From Hanleya hanleyi (taxonomy: Eukaryota; Mollusca; Polyplacophora; Lepidopleurida; Hanleyidae), in assembly GCA_036873755.1 (NCBI GenBank), contig JAVTVY010010452.1:310001-374000 (forward strand): a DNA stretch of 64,000 bases. The letters are read 5' to 3'. The translations under genes and the position numbers were made by a program. The notes beneath the pieces were generated by a model. It did not search any database. It was not told the origin of the DNA and worked only from the letters and a program-made list of their open reading frames with translations. Shown here in pieces: positions 47,915-57,050 of this stretch. Within the stretch, counting starts at the first letter, position 1. Every line of letters begins with the position of its first letter.

Positions 47915-50911
47915 TTAAATGGTAGAGTGATAGTCAGTCGATTTGATGTAAGCTAGTAAGATGGAGTATACTTTGTTTATAAGAGGTGGTTTAGGATTTA
48001 ATATAGAAGCCAACGACAGAGGGACATTTAAATTTTTGAGTTCGTTTTCCAGTGTGCGGCGATAGGGGTCATGTTTTGGGCATTTGAGTATAAAATGTTC
48101 TATCGTTTCTTCTTCGTTGTTGCATGAGGTGCATAGTGGTGATGTGTTTTTTATTAGCTTAGAGAGGTGTGATTTTTGTCCTGTTTTGCCTAGTCTTAAT
48201 CTTGTGATGATGCGGTCGTCATGTTTACTGTCTAGCTGGAATCCACAACTTCGTCTTTTCCCCTTATCTAGAATACTATGTAGCCATCTACCTCGGTTTT
48301 CTTCGTTCCATTCCTTTTCCCATTTACTATCTATTCTGGTTTTAATGATAGAATTCAGTTCTTTGGTTCCTAGTCCTATATGCACGTCAGGTGCAGTTTT
48401 GGTGAGGCTGTCTTTGGCTGTCCTATCGGCGGCTTCATTTCCCCTAACGTCCACGTGGGCGGGAATCCAAGCTAAAATGGCGTCAATGTCATTGTCTCGT
48501 ATTTGTGTACATAAAATTTCTATTTCGTGTATGAGGTCAGGTCTGCTGTCGGATTTGGAGTTCTCTATAGATACCAGTCCGCTTAAGGAATCGCTAAGAA
48601 TAACGGTGGAAACCGGTCGATTCTGAAGAACCCATTCGAGGGCCTTGATTATGGCGACTAATTCAGTGGTGTATACAGACATATTGTCTGGTAGTTTGAA
48701 ACCTTCGTGAATGTCAAGTTCTGATATAACGAATGCAGAACCTGTATTGTGACTTGTGTTTTTGGAGCCGTCTGTATATATTTTCAAGCGATTTTTCCAA
48801 TGTGTGTCAATATATTCGAGGGCAGTGACCCTTATATGCTCTGGGTTGTCCTGTTTGGTGATGTAGCTATGTATATTCGTGTCCACGTGTGGTGTGATTA
48901 GTTGCCATGGTGGTCTATTGACCTTGTCAGTGTCAGAGATACAAGAGATAGGAATGTCGTGTTCTTGGAATAATCGTTCTATCGTGTAACCGAGTGGTGC
49001 GGAGTCTTTTTCCCATTTCGTTTTTAGGAATTCGTATTCGATTTTTGGGCCAAATATTTTGTGGCATGGGTGGTTTTCGCCCTTGGCTATTGTTTTCCCT
49101 GCATATTTCATTGACAGCTCTTCTCGTCTTAAATGTAAGGGTTTTTCATTAGTTTCTATTTGTAGACTACATAAAGGAGTTCCTTTGAACGCCCCGATGG
49201 CTATTTTTAAGGCCGAATACTGAATGCTGTCTATTCTTTTTAAATGGGTCTTGCATGCTGATTGGTAGGCGATTGAACCATAGTCTATTTTGGATCTGAT
49301 GAGTGTTTGATATAATTTGATTAAGCTATGTTTATTGGCCTCCCAGTTGGTACCCGATACGCACCTCATAAGGTTCAGGTCTTTGTTACACCGAATAATT
49401 AATTGGTCGATGTGGTCTTTCCAAGTGAGTTTTCGGTCGAAGATCATACCTAGGTATTTGACACTATTCTTAAACTCGATTTTCTGGCCTCCTAGTGATA
49501 GCGTGATGTCTGTGTTTTGTTTATTTGAGAATAGCACACCGGTAGTTTTGACAGCTGAAAATTTGAATCCCCATTTATCGGCCCAGTCGCTGACTGTACT
49601 TAGTACCTTTTGCATTATACTTGTTAATTTTTTTGTCGAGCCAGCACATTTCCACATGGCAGCATCGTCAGCAAAAAGTGATTGTTCAATTTCAGGATGT
49701 TTTGTGTCAATTTCGTTGGCCAGGCCATTAATCAGGATGTTAAAAAGGGTGGGGCTTATGACGCTGCCCTGTGGGGTGCCGTTATCTAGCTGGTGGTCCA
49801 TGGATATGGTGTTACCAATACGAACTTTGAAGTTTCGGTTATGAAGAATTTTTTTTATCCACTGTTGTATCCTGCCCTTAATTCCTAGGTTGTTTAATTG
49901 GGTGATAATCCCGTCCTGCCATACAAGGTCAAACGCCTTTTCTATATCCAAGAAAATGCCTAATGTATATTGGTGTTTGGCATTACCCTTTTTGATAGAG
50001 TGTTGGAGTCTGGCTATGTGGTCTAAAGTACTTCTTTTTTTCCGAAAACCGCTTTGTGTTTTGTTTAACAGGTTGTTGCTTTCCAGGTGATATTCAAGTC
50101 TGTTTTTGACCATGGTTTCCATAATTTTGCATAAATTTGACGTGAGTGAGATCGGCCTATATGACTTACTGTCTAATGGGTCTTTACCAGGTTTTGGTAT
50201 TGGGATAACAATAGATGATTTCCATTTGTTCGGGAGTTGTTTGGTCTTCCAGCTCACATTAATTAGTTTTAGAATTAGTTCCTGAGTGTTGTTTGGTAGG
50301 TGCTTTAGGATTGTATACCCTAGTTTGTCTTCGCCGGGTGAACTTTCTTTTTTAGAGTGTAAAGCTTTTCTGTTTTCATTGATATTAAAGTCTCCGTTAA
50401 GGTAGTTTTCTATATAATCATTTGTGTCATTTTCCAGGATCGTTTCTTGTTTGATTTTTCTGAATTCTGGTTTCAGGTTGCTATCGCTACTGTTTGATGC
50501 GAATGATTCAGCAAGATATTCTGCCTTTTCGAAATTAGTTCTCTTTGTTTTGTTTAGTACGGGTATTGTGTTAGTTGCTTTCCCTTGAATGCTTTTTATT
50601 TTATTCCATACTTTCTTTGAGTTAGTTTTCGTATCTATAGTGTTGCAAAAATCTTCCCAGCATCTTGATTTGGCTTCTTCGACGCTTTTTTCTGCTATTC
50701 TTTTCAGTTCCTTATATCTTTCATGATCACTCTGGAGCCGACTTTTTTTGAATTTTCTGAGTGCTTTTTTCTTTGCCGCGATGTTCTTTCCACACTCTCG
50801 GTCCCACCAAGGCACTGGATTTTTGTTGGGCCGCTTATTCGTAACTGGAATATGTCTTTGTGCTATGTTTAGAAGTTTGCTGGTTATATTTTCATTGAAA
50901 TTACAACACAT
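47915..50911 (-). CDS. LINE ORF2: reverse transcriptase and RNase H
   Basis: 998 codons open. The reverse transcriptase lies at about residues 225-480 with SYRPISLTS, FLDIEKAFD, GTPQGSVISPTLF and the catalytic FADDAAMW. RNase H (about 715-850) has IYTDGSK, TTELVAIIKAL, ILSDSLSGL and WIPAHVDVRGNEAADRTAK with the acidic set in place. A CCHC-like end motif (CTSCNNEEETIEHFILKCP) lies at about 940-960. This domain order (endonuclease, RT, RNase H) and the motifs fit the Nimb/Ingi-Jockey group. The ORF is intact, but its endonuclease is cut off by the insertion at 50897-51047. Confidence 0.9.
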   Translation of the reverse strand: MCCNFNENITSKLLNIAQRHIPVTNKRPNKNPVPWWDRECGKNIAAKKKALRKFKKSRLQSDHERYKELKRIAEKSVEEAKSRCWEDFCNTIDTKTNSKKVWNKIKSIQGKATNTIPVLNKTKRTNFEKAEYLAESFASNSSDSNLKPEFRKIKQETILENDTNDYIENYLNGDFNINENRKALHSKKESSPGEDKLGYTILKHLPNNTQELILKLINVSWKTKQLPNKWKSSIVIPIPKPGKDPLDSKSYRPISLTSNLCKIMETMVKNRLEYHLESNNLLNKTQSGFRKKRSTLDHIARLQHSIKKGNAKHQYTLGIFLDIEKAFDLVWQDGIITQLNNLGIKGRIQQWIKKILHNRNFKVRIGNTISMDHQLDNGTPQGSVISPTLFNILINGLANEIDTKHPEIEQSLFADDAAMWKCAGSTKKLTSIMQKVLSTVSDWADKWGFKFSAVKTTGVLFSNKQNTDITLSLGGQKIEFKNSVKYLGMIFDRKLTWKDHIDQLIIRCNKDLNLMRCVSGTNWEANKHSLIKLYQTLIRSKIDYGSIAYQSACKTHLKRIDSIQYSALKIAIGAFKGTPLCSLQIETNEKPLHLRREELSMKYAGKTIAKGENHPCHKIFGPKIEYEFLKTKWEKDSAPLGYTIERLFQEHDIPISCISDTDKVNRPPWQLITPHVDTNIHSYITKQDNPEHIRVTALEYIDTHWKNRLKIYTDGSKNTSHNTGSAFVISELDIHEGFKLPDNMSVYTTELVAIIKALEWVLQNRPVSTVILSDSLSGLVSIENSKSDSRPDLIHEIEILCTQIRDNDIDAILAWIPAHVDVRGNEAADRTAKDSLTKTAPDVHIGLGTKELNSIIKTRIDSKWEKEWNEENRGRWLHSILDKGKRRSCGFQLDSKHDDRIITRLRLGKTGQKSHLSKLIKNTSPLCTSCNNEEETIEHFILKCPKHDPYRRTLENELKNLNVPLSLASILNPKPPLINKVYSILLAYIKSTDYHSTI

Positions 50912-51047
50912 ATAAGTGAAGTGGGAAGAGGTGCCGACATACTGGCTGCGTCACATGACTTCACAGAATAGTCTTCTGGTTAACCTATTCTAAAGCACAT
51001 ACCAAGAATCTAACGATTCGTGATATGTGTTGTATCTCAGGTATCTC
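50897..51047. mobile_element. 150-bp short element splitting LINE ORF2
   Basis: Begins GAAATTACAACACATATAAG and ends ATATGTGTTGTATCTCAGGT: the terminal ACAACACATAT/ATATGTGTTGT are inverted repeats. A near-identical copy is at 43750-43895. It introduces a stop between endonuclease and reverse transcriptase. No coding capacity; MITE-like. Confidence 0.75.
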
Positions 51048-51846
51048 AAGTCTCTATATCATTACTAAGTAGATCGTCATGAATTAGACTTTGGCAATCG
51101 TTTTGGAAGCTTTCCCAGTCTGCCTTGGAGTATTGGAAGCGTGGGAGAGGGTCTGTCTTTTCAAAATCTGGTTTCATGCTAAATTTAGTTAGGATTGGAA
51201 AGTGGTCGCTGTCTAGTGTATCTGGTAGGACTGCCCATTCTGATTTAACTGCTAGTTCGGGAGAGACTATTGTTAGGTCAATTGCAGTGAGTTTACCGGT
51301 TCGCATATCTATTCTCGTCCCTTCTCCTGAGTTCAGGAATACGAGGTTATTATCATCTAACCATTTTGCTACTGATTTACCCCTATCATCTGACGTGGTG
51401 CAGGTTTCGTCCCAGATTGGATTATGGCTATTATAATCTCCGCAGATTATAATTGGCGAGTCATATTTTGGGGTGATTTTGTTAAGTTCTTTTTGTGATA
51501 TTGTTTTTAGAGTGCCAGGGGAGTACAGGTTCACTATATTTATAGGTTTATTATTTTGGAACACCCGTATAGCTTGCCATTCGAGGTCTTCACTTTCTGG
51601 GCTCTTGTCTAATTCTAGCTGTACGAGTTCTTCCTTAACTAGTGTGAGGTTGCCTCCCTTTGGGCCGTTTAGTCTGTCTTGTCTATATGGCGTATATCCC
51701 TTTATTGCAAATTTATTTTTTCCTGGCTTAAGAAATGTTTCTTGTATACATATGATGTCAGGGCTTATTTCATTTACTAAGATTTTGAGATTGTCTCCGT
51801 GTTTTGCAATGCCATTTGCATTCCATTGTAGTACGGTGAGTTGTTT
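51046..51846 (-). pseudogene. LINE ORF2: AP-type endonuclease, separated from RT
   Basis: The frame is open from about 51846 (LQWNANGIAKHG) to the stop at 51046. It contains the APE catalytic blocks: IICIQETFL, GDYNSHNPIWDE and, near the end, LDSDHFPI. The upstream limit is set by the first conserved block; the first ATG in frame is unclear. It is part of the same protein as 47915-50911 but interrupted by the short element. Confidence 0.8.
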
Positions 51847-51905
51847 ATTGAAAATTGGGTTGTTATGTATTACGCGGTGGGTCTAACCTATTGTCCCAGG
51901 TGTTC

Positions 51906-53051
51906 TCATATAGAGGTGTTGAGGGCGTTATTGTTTTTCTTGGGAGTTGATGTTTTTCTTTTGTATTTTGGATTGAATCCCCATGCTATTATTTCTTTGG
52001 GGTTAAATTTCCAATTCAAGAAGTCTTGAGCAATGCGGGCTATTATGTCAGCTTTGTTCGTTTTAACAATGTTAATAAAGCCTAGGAATTCGATTTTGCT
52101 CATGCTAATTGTTTCGGGTTTGTCCGCGGTTTCTGACTCCATTGTTTGTTCTGTCACTGGTGCCTGATTGTTAGTTGCTACTTCGCTCACAGGTTTTCGC
52201 AGGTCTATTGTTTCTCTGAGTTTTTGATTCACTTTTGTTTCTCTGACTGCTTCTGCGTAGGAGATGCCTTTGTCTGCTCTAATATACTGAACTGCTTTAG
52301 CATTTTTGTAGTAAATACACCCTTTCCAAGCTGAGCTATGATTCTGCTTGCAGTTTGCGCATTTTTTATGGGTTTCTGTGTAGTGCTCGTAGCTATGGGG
52401 CCCTGAACATTTGGGACGTACAACACTGGCTTTGCAGTTCTTAGCTGAGTGAGAAGAAATCTTTTGGCAATTAAAACATCTTTTTGGGGTTTCGTAGAAG
52501 GGCTTGACTGTGATGTTACGAAACCATAGGCAGACAGTATCTGGAAGTTTATTTCCATTGAATACTAACATTATGCTAGTTGTATCCGTTTTGTCCTTTT
52601 GCAGTCTTTTAGCGAATACTACATTTTGTTTCGAGAGAGTAGTTCTAATATCGTCTAGCCTAACACTTAGATCAATTCCATAAATTACGCCTTTGCATTG
52701 CTCTCTTTTTTGTTGATACTGTTTTACTGAGACGGGTTTGCCAGCTAGGAGGTCTAACCGAAGTAGTTTTTCATACTGTGTTTTAGAATGGCAGTGGATT
52801 TTGAGGTCTCCTCCGGGTAATTCATAGACTGTTTTTACGTCTCCGGCTTGTTGTTGGATGTCTTTTGCAACTTTGGCTTTGGGCAAGCTCGTGGCTTTGA
52901 TCTGAGTAAGGCTGTGTATGATCGCCACAAAATTTAAAAGACTAGGCCTTTCGGGTAGGGCTCGTTGTTTTTTGGTGGGTGGGGATTTTTCAGTGTTGAT
53001 TTCTGAGAGCTTCCTTTTAGGTGTTTTCACGGTGGATTGGGAGGCTTCCAT
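51906..53051 (-). CDS. LINE ORF1: nucleic-acid-binding Gag-like protein
   Basis: 381 aa, intact, start MEASQSTVKTPKRKLSE. A basic N-terminus, an RRM/PRE-like middle (YELPGGDLKIHCHSKTQY) and zinc knuckles in residues about 190-245: CFNCQKISSHSAKNC and CANCKQNHSSAWKGC with one more irregular Cys/His group between. Acts as the RNA chaperone and particle protein of Jockey/Nimb-type LINEs. The next gene on this strand is ORF2, about 60 bases downstream. Confidence 0.82.
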   Translation of the reverse strand: MEASQSTVKTPKRKLSEINTEKSPPTKKQRALPERPSLLNFVAIIHSLTQIKATSLPKAKVAKDIQQQAGDVKTVYELPGGDLKIHCHSKTQYEKLLRLDLLAGKPVSVKQYQQKREQCKGVIYGIDLSVRLDDIRTTLSKQNVVFAKRLQKDKTDTTSIMLVFNGNKLPDTVCLWFRNITVKPFYETPKRCFNCQKISSHSAKNCKASVVRPKCSGPHSYEHYTETHKKCANCKQNHSSAWKGCIYYKNAKAVQYIRADKGISYAEAVRETKVNQKLRETIDLRKPVSEVATNNQAPVTEQTMESETADKPETISMSKIEFLGFINIVKTNKADIIARIAQDFLNWKFNPKEIIAWGFNPKYKRKTSTPKKNNNALNTSI

Positions 53052-53394
53052 TGTTTGATTTGGTTTTGTTTAGATCAGGACTAGTTGTTATTTGGTAAGG
53101 AGTGACTTTAGTGATAGGAAATATTAGTCTAGGTGCAAAAATTCAATTCAAAACTTAGCTCTGGCTGGCTGGTTTCTCCCGCTGTTGTTGTAGTTTAGGT
53201 AATCCTGTAACGCCGGGGGAGCAAAGACCGCAGTGGAACACAAAGGCTTGGAAAGCTAGGCTGGTTTGGCAGAACAAAAACACGTCCGTTCACTCTGACC
53301 GCTTCACTGAACTGTTGAGGGAGTATCAGGAGAGAGCCGGGGCTTAAGTAACCTAGCTGAGCTCCCTAAGGGGAGACAACTTTCGTTTTATAAC
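53052..53394. other. LINE 5' UTR followed by DIRS 5' terminal repeat
   Basis: The LINE start cannot be placed exactly (about 53100-53160). 53330-53394 (GAGAGCCGGGGCTTAAGTAA, CTCCCTAAGGGGAGACAACT) is the inverse of 38690-38755 and so belongs to the DIRS terminal repeat. Confidence 0.6.
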
Positions 53395-53735
53395 ACATTT
53401 TATATTTATACAAATGATTAACAAGCAAACAAAGGTCACAAAACAATCATAGTACAATAGGTGCTCCATGAGCTAGTGATGTCAGGTATATAAAAAATAA
53501 TCAAACAGTGAGTGTGACTATTGTAATCTAACTAATCCTCTGAGCTGGGTATAGACAATAGGTGATTGCAGATTAAGTTCGATGTGACCGCATCATTAAA
53601 GGTGACAATAATATTAAATCTATTATGTGTGGGGATATACAATTGCTATGGGATAAACATAGATAAATAGCGTAATGTGTGAGAAGTACATAAAGGATAC
53701 TGAAAAAGATTAACGGTCACGGTGATAATCTCCAT

Positions 53736-54293
53736 CTAAGCTGATAAGGCTGTCATAGGCACTCGGTACAAACTGTCGCCACTGTCTCGGTTGATTGCCG
53801 GCTTGTGTCTTTTGATGTGAATGGCTTCCTGTAGTGTTCTCTTTGTTTGGTCAGTCTGGTGGATAGAAAGTTTGTGAATGTTTTGCCAATTTATCTGGTG
53901 TCCTGGGTGTTCCGTCAGGTGGTCAGAAATGGCTGATTTTCCATCTGTTTTATTGCTGGAGGCCTTATGTTCCTTGATGCGGACGTTGAGGGGTCGCATG
54001 GTTTCTCCGATGTAACTTTCCTGGCAGGAGCAGTCAATTTTGTAGATAATTCCCTTGGGCTGGGGTGGGTCGGTTGGTAGTAGTCGTCCTGTAGCGTTAA
54101 GGTGGATTTCAAGGGATCTGCTGCTGGTGAATACTGCATCGATGTTGGCTTGTTCTTTTAGGAGTCGTTTTATGTGGTGACTGGTCTGCCCTATGCATGG
54201 AATGGCAATGAATACGGGGCTGGGTTCTCGGGGGATTGGATTTTGTTGTGGCTGGGGTTGGAGTGTCTTGTTGATAATTCTGTCTACCATGTC
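53736..54293 (-). pseudogene. Penelope C-terminal GIY-YIG part, inverted copy
   Basis: Same protein region as 54829-55396 in opposite orientation: VDRIINKTLQPQPQQNPIPR to YKIDCSCQESYIGETMRPLN. Lacks the reverse transcriptase; a stop follows RDSGDSLYRV earlier than in the other copy. Confidence 0.75.
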
Positions 54294-55396
54294 TAATTCC
54301 ACCTATTTCACATGGGGTGACAAGTTCTATGAGCAGGTACATGGATTACCTATGGGATCCTCTCTATCCCCGGTGATCAAAAAATTTACATGACGGAACT
54401 GGAAGAAACCGCTCTCCTCACTGCCCCCATTAAGCCTGTGTTGGCACAGAAAAGTTGATGACATTTTCTTCATTCTTCAAGACGGTGATGACCCTATCAT
54501 CTTTCTCAACCATCTAAATGCCCAACATCCGAGAATGGAATTCACCATGGAGAAAGCAGACGACAACAAACTCCCCTTCCTTGATGTCCTAGTCCACAGG
54601 CAGAACCATACTCTCAAAACCAGTGTTTATAGAAAACCCACTCACACCGACCAATATATCCATCCATTTCCTATCCAACCACCCAAGCCAAGTCAAAGCC
54701 GGCATCATATTGACCTTAACCAGACGAGCCAAAAACATATGTTCATCAGGAAGCCTGCCCAGTGAAATAAACCACTTAAAGACGGTCTTCACTGATCAAA
54801 ACAAGTACCCTAAAGCCATGGTAGACAGAATTATCAACAAGACACTCCAACCCCAGCCACAACAAAATCCAATCCCCCGAGAACCCAGCCCCGTATTCAT
54901 TGCCATTCCATACATAGGGCAGACCAGACATCACATAAAACGACTCCTAAAAGAACAAGCCAACATCGATGCAGTATTCACCAGCAGCAGATCCCTTAAA
55001 AACCACCTTAACGCTACAGGACGACTACTACCAACCGACCCACCCCAGCCCAAGGGAATTACCTACAAAATTGACTGCTCCTGCCAGGAAAGTTACATCG
55101 GAGAAACCATGCGACCCCTCAACGTCCGCATCAAGGAACATAAGGCCTCCAGCAATAAAACAGACGGGAAATCAGCCATTTCTGACCACCTGACGGAACA
55201 CCCAGGACACCAGATAAATTGGCAAAACATTCACAAACTTTCTATCCACCAGACTGACCAAACAAAGAGAACACTACAGGAAGCCATTCACATCAAAAGA
55301 CACACGCCGGCAATCAACCGAGACAGTGGACAGTTTGTACCGAGTGCCCATGACAGCCTTATCAGCTTAGATGGAGATTATCACCGTGACCGTTAA
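54294..55396 (+). pseudogene. Penelope reverse transcriptase (partial) and GIY-YIG endonuclease
   Basis: Begins inside the RT palm with FYEQVHGLPMGSSLSPV. Pieces follow in several frames, including VDDIFFILQDGDDP (the VDD motif), FTMEKADDNKLPFLDVLV and VYRKPTHTDQYIH. The frame 54623-55396 then carries the linker and the GIY-YIG nuclease (YKIDCSCQESYIGETMRPLNV, HIKRHTPAINRDSG). The GIY-YIG domain is the enzyme that nicks target DNA in Penelope elements. The 5' half is missing and the RT is frameshifted, so the element is dead. Confidence 0.85.
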
Positions 55397-55928
55397 TCTT
55401 TTTCATTATCCTTTATGTACTTCTCACACATTATGCTATTTATCTATGTATATCCCATAGCAATTGTATATCCCCATACATAATAGATTTAATATTATTG
55501 TCACCTTTAATAATGCGGTCACATCAAACTTAATCTGCAATCACCTATTGTCTATACCCAGCTCAGAGGATTAGTTAGATCACAATAGTCACACTCACTG
55601 TTTGATTATTTTTTATATAACGGACATCAATAGCTCATGGAGCACCTATTGTACTAGGATTGTTTTGTGACCTTTGTTTGCTTGTTAATCATTTGTATAA
55701 ATACCCTCATCTGTACTATGTAGTTCATTAGCTTTGAAAAAGTTGGAAGTATCTCAACGAAACGTCAGCTCCACAGCAATAAAGTTGTTATCCATATAAT
55801 AGCCTTGTGTTATATACGCCGACTTCTAAATGCCTATCAAAGAAACTTTCGTTTCAATTATTTTGCAAAGGATTCTCCAAAGGGAGATAACGCCATAGCA
55901 ATAGCAGGTGAAGATTTGAGCAATAAAT

Positions 55929-56266
55929 CGCAATTTTAGGATATCCACTGCCATTGTGGTGTATGAAAAGGTGGGAGGGAGGGAGGGAATTTGGCTTAAT
56001 GTCACACTCAAGTTTGTTTCACTCATATGGTGACAGTCAGTTTGGTTGGTGGAGGAAGCCGCTAAGGCACTAAGTATCGTTTGCCGTATTATTAAGGCGT
56101 TCATGAGGGAACTGAAGAATAATATAGCATCCAATCAAGTTTGTGATGAAGACTTTAATGCATGATGTGTAAAACAGTTTCATCTTCGCTAACCAAGTCG
56201 ACCAAATACACCGTGTATAGTGAACTTGTTTAGCGAAGATGAACCCGCTTAAGTAATAAATAATTT
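55929..56266. other. Flank, no supported gene
   Basis: A short inverted repeat around 56170-56240 (CATCTTCGCTAA and TTAGCGAAGATG) is the only structure. The minus-strand ORFs here lack recognisable domains. Confidence 0.4.
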
Positions 56267-56845
56267 TCACATAAATAACAAAAACTTGTCCTTCATTAGG
56301 CGATATCCAACCTTCCAGAACTTCATCGTATCCTCCCAATAACACATCTCAGACGTGGTTTCCAACGAAAACCATCTAGCTGTTTCTAGGAATAGTCTAA
56401 AAGCTATGTTATCTGTTGGATACTTCCCTTCAGCAAGAAGCTTGCAGAAACACCTAAACTCGAATAAGCATTTGGCTTCTTTCAGTTTTATGATCATGTC
56501 TGCGATGTAGTCTCCGAGATCATCTGTTCGTTCGTCAATATTTCCAAGTGATCGGATCGTCGTATCGGGCCGTTGATTGTGTTCTATGAGTACTCCTCGA
56601 TGCGCACGGGGTTTCCATATTGCGTTTAGTTTTCTCTTTTTCGGAGCACAAATGTACTTAGTATCATCTATGAAGTCTGTTGTTGGTCTAATGGGGGTTG
56701 TCACCTGCGACGGTCTGCGAAATTTACGTTTAATCCACCGACTTCCTCTTCGCTTTCTTTTTTCACCTTTAAGAATGCTCGAACCTTGTGACTGTTCTTC
56801 ATCACTGGAAGTGGAAAATACTACATTCAGGCCTATCATTTGCAA
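56267..56845 (-). CDS. Unrecognised basic ORF, possible host exon
   Basis: 192 codons from MQMIGLNVVFSTSSDEEQS. The N-terminal third is highly basic (KGEKRKRRGSRWIKRKFRRP, PKKRKL), as in nuclear proteins. The rest has a regular pattern of aromatic and hydrophobic residues (YIADMIIKLKEAKCLFEFRC, FLETARWFSLETTSEMCYW) that looks like a real folded domain. I do not recognise it. It is one of the few candidates for a host gene or domesticated gene in the window. The start could be an exon boundary. Confidence 0.45.
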   Translation of the reverse strand: MQMIGLNVVFSTSSDEEQSQGSSILKGEKRKRRGSRWIKRKFRRPSQVTTPIRPTTDFIDDTKYICAPKKRKLNAIWKPRAHRGVLIEHNQRPDTTIRSLGNIDERTDDLGDYIADMIIKLKEAKCLFEFRCFCKLLAEGKYPTDNIAFRLFLETARWFSLETTSEMCYWEDTMKFWKVGYRLMKDKFLLFM

Positions 56846-57050
56846 AACTTAAACTTAAATAACCTACTTAACTTTATCATCGTATTTTAAAAACCAGACA
56901 TGCAATCTGGAGTTGTCAGTGTCCAAAAGTGGGAGTTGTCAGCTCAAAATATTATACACGTAATTTTGTGAAAAATATGCCAGCTTCAGCCCAGTTTTTG
57001 TTCTTAATCCTTCTGGATTATAATATTCTTGAGATTAACTGCTCGAATAG
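56846..57050. other. Short AT-rich spacer
   Basis: No coding signal. Ends in CTCGAATAG (57042-57050), the left target copy of the next element. Confidence 0.5.

Larger units (their letters stand above)
53395..55845. mobile_element. Penelope element with inverted partial copy
   Basis: A roughly 2.45-kb insertion in the DIRS terminal repeat, flanked by AACTTTCGTTT on both sides (53383-53393 and 55846-55856), an 11-bp target duplication. It consists of a plus-strand copy (about 54293-55840) and an inverted 3' part (about 53395-54293). Such head-to-head 5' structures are frequent in Penelope-like elements. An AATAAA (about 55780) precedes its 3' end. Confidence 0.78.
38586..55928 (-). mobile_element. 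DIRS-type tyrosine-recombinase retrotransposon, with other elements between its ends
   Basis: Outer ends are inverted (about 38630-38775 and, split by a Penelope element, 53330-53394 plus 55846-55909). An internal complementary region at about 38815-38925 contains, side by side, the reverse complements of the left edge (ATTAAACATTTATAAAC) and of the right edge (GCAATAGCAGGTGAAGATTTGAGC). This is the DIRS hallmark that guides circular-intermediate formation. Gag, RNase H and recombinase remnants run on the minus strand; the reverse-transcriptase part is absent. Most of the interval 43.5-53 kb is made of other repeats lying between the ends. Confidence 0.75.

Noticed and set aside
49317..49844. 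175-codon plus-strand ORF within the LINE
   Set aside because: Antisense shadow of the reverse transcriptase.
55725..55800. Possible hammerhead ribozyme near the Penelope 3' end (CGAAACGTC)
   Set aside because: The GAAAC/GTC side and a short stem (GTTG/CAAC) are present, but the required CTGANGA box is not. Penelope elements often carry such ribozymes, so this may be a decayed one, but it is not supported.
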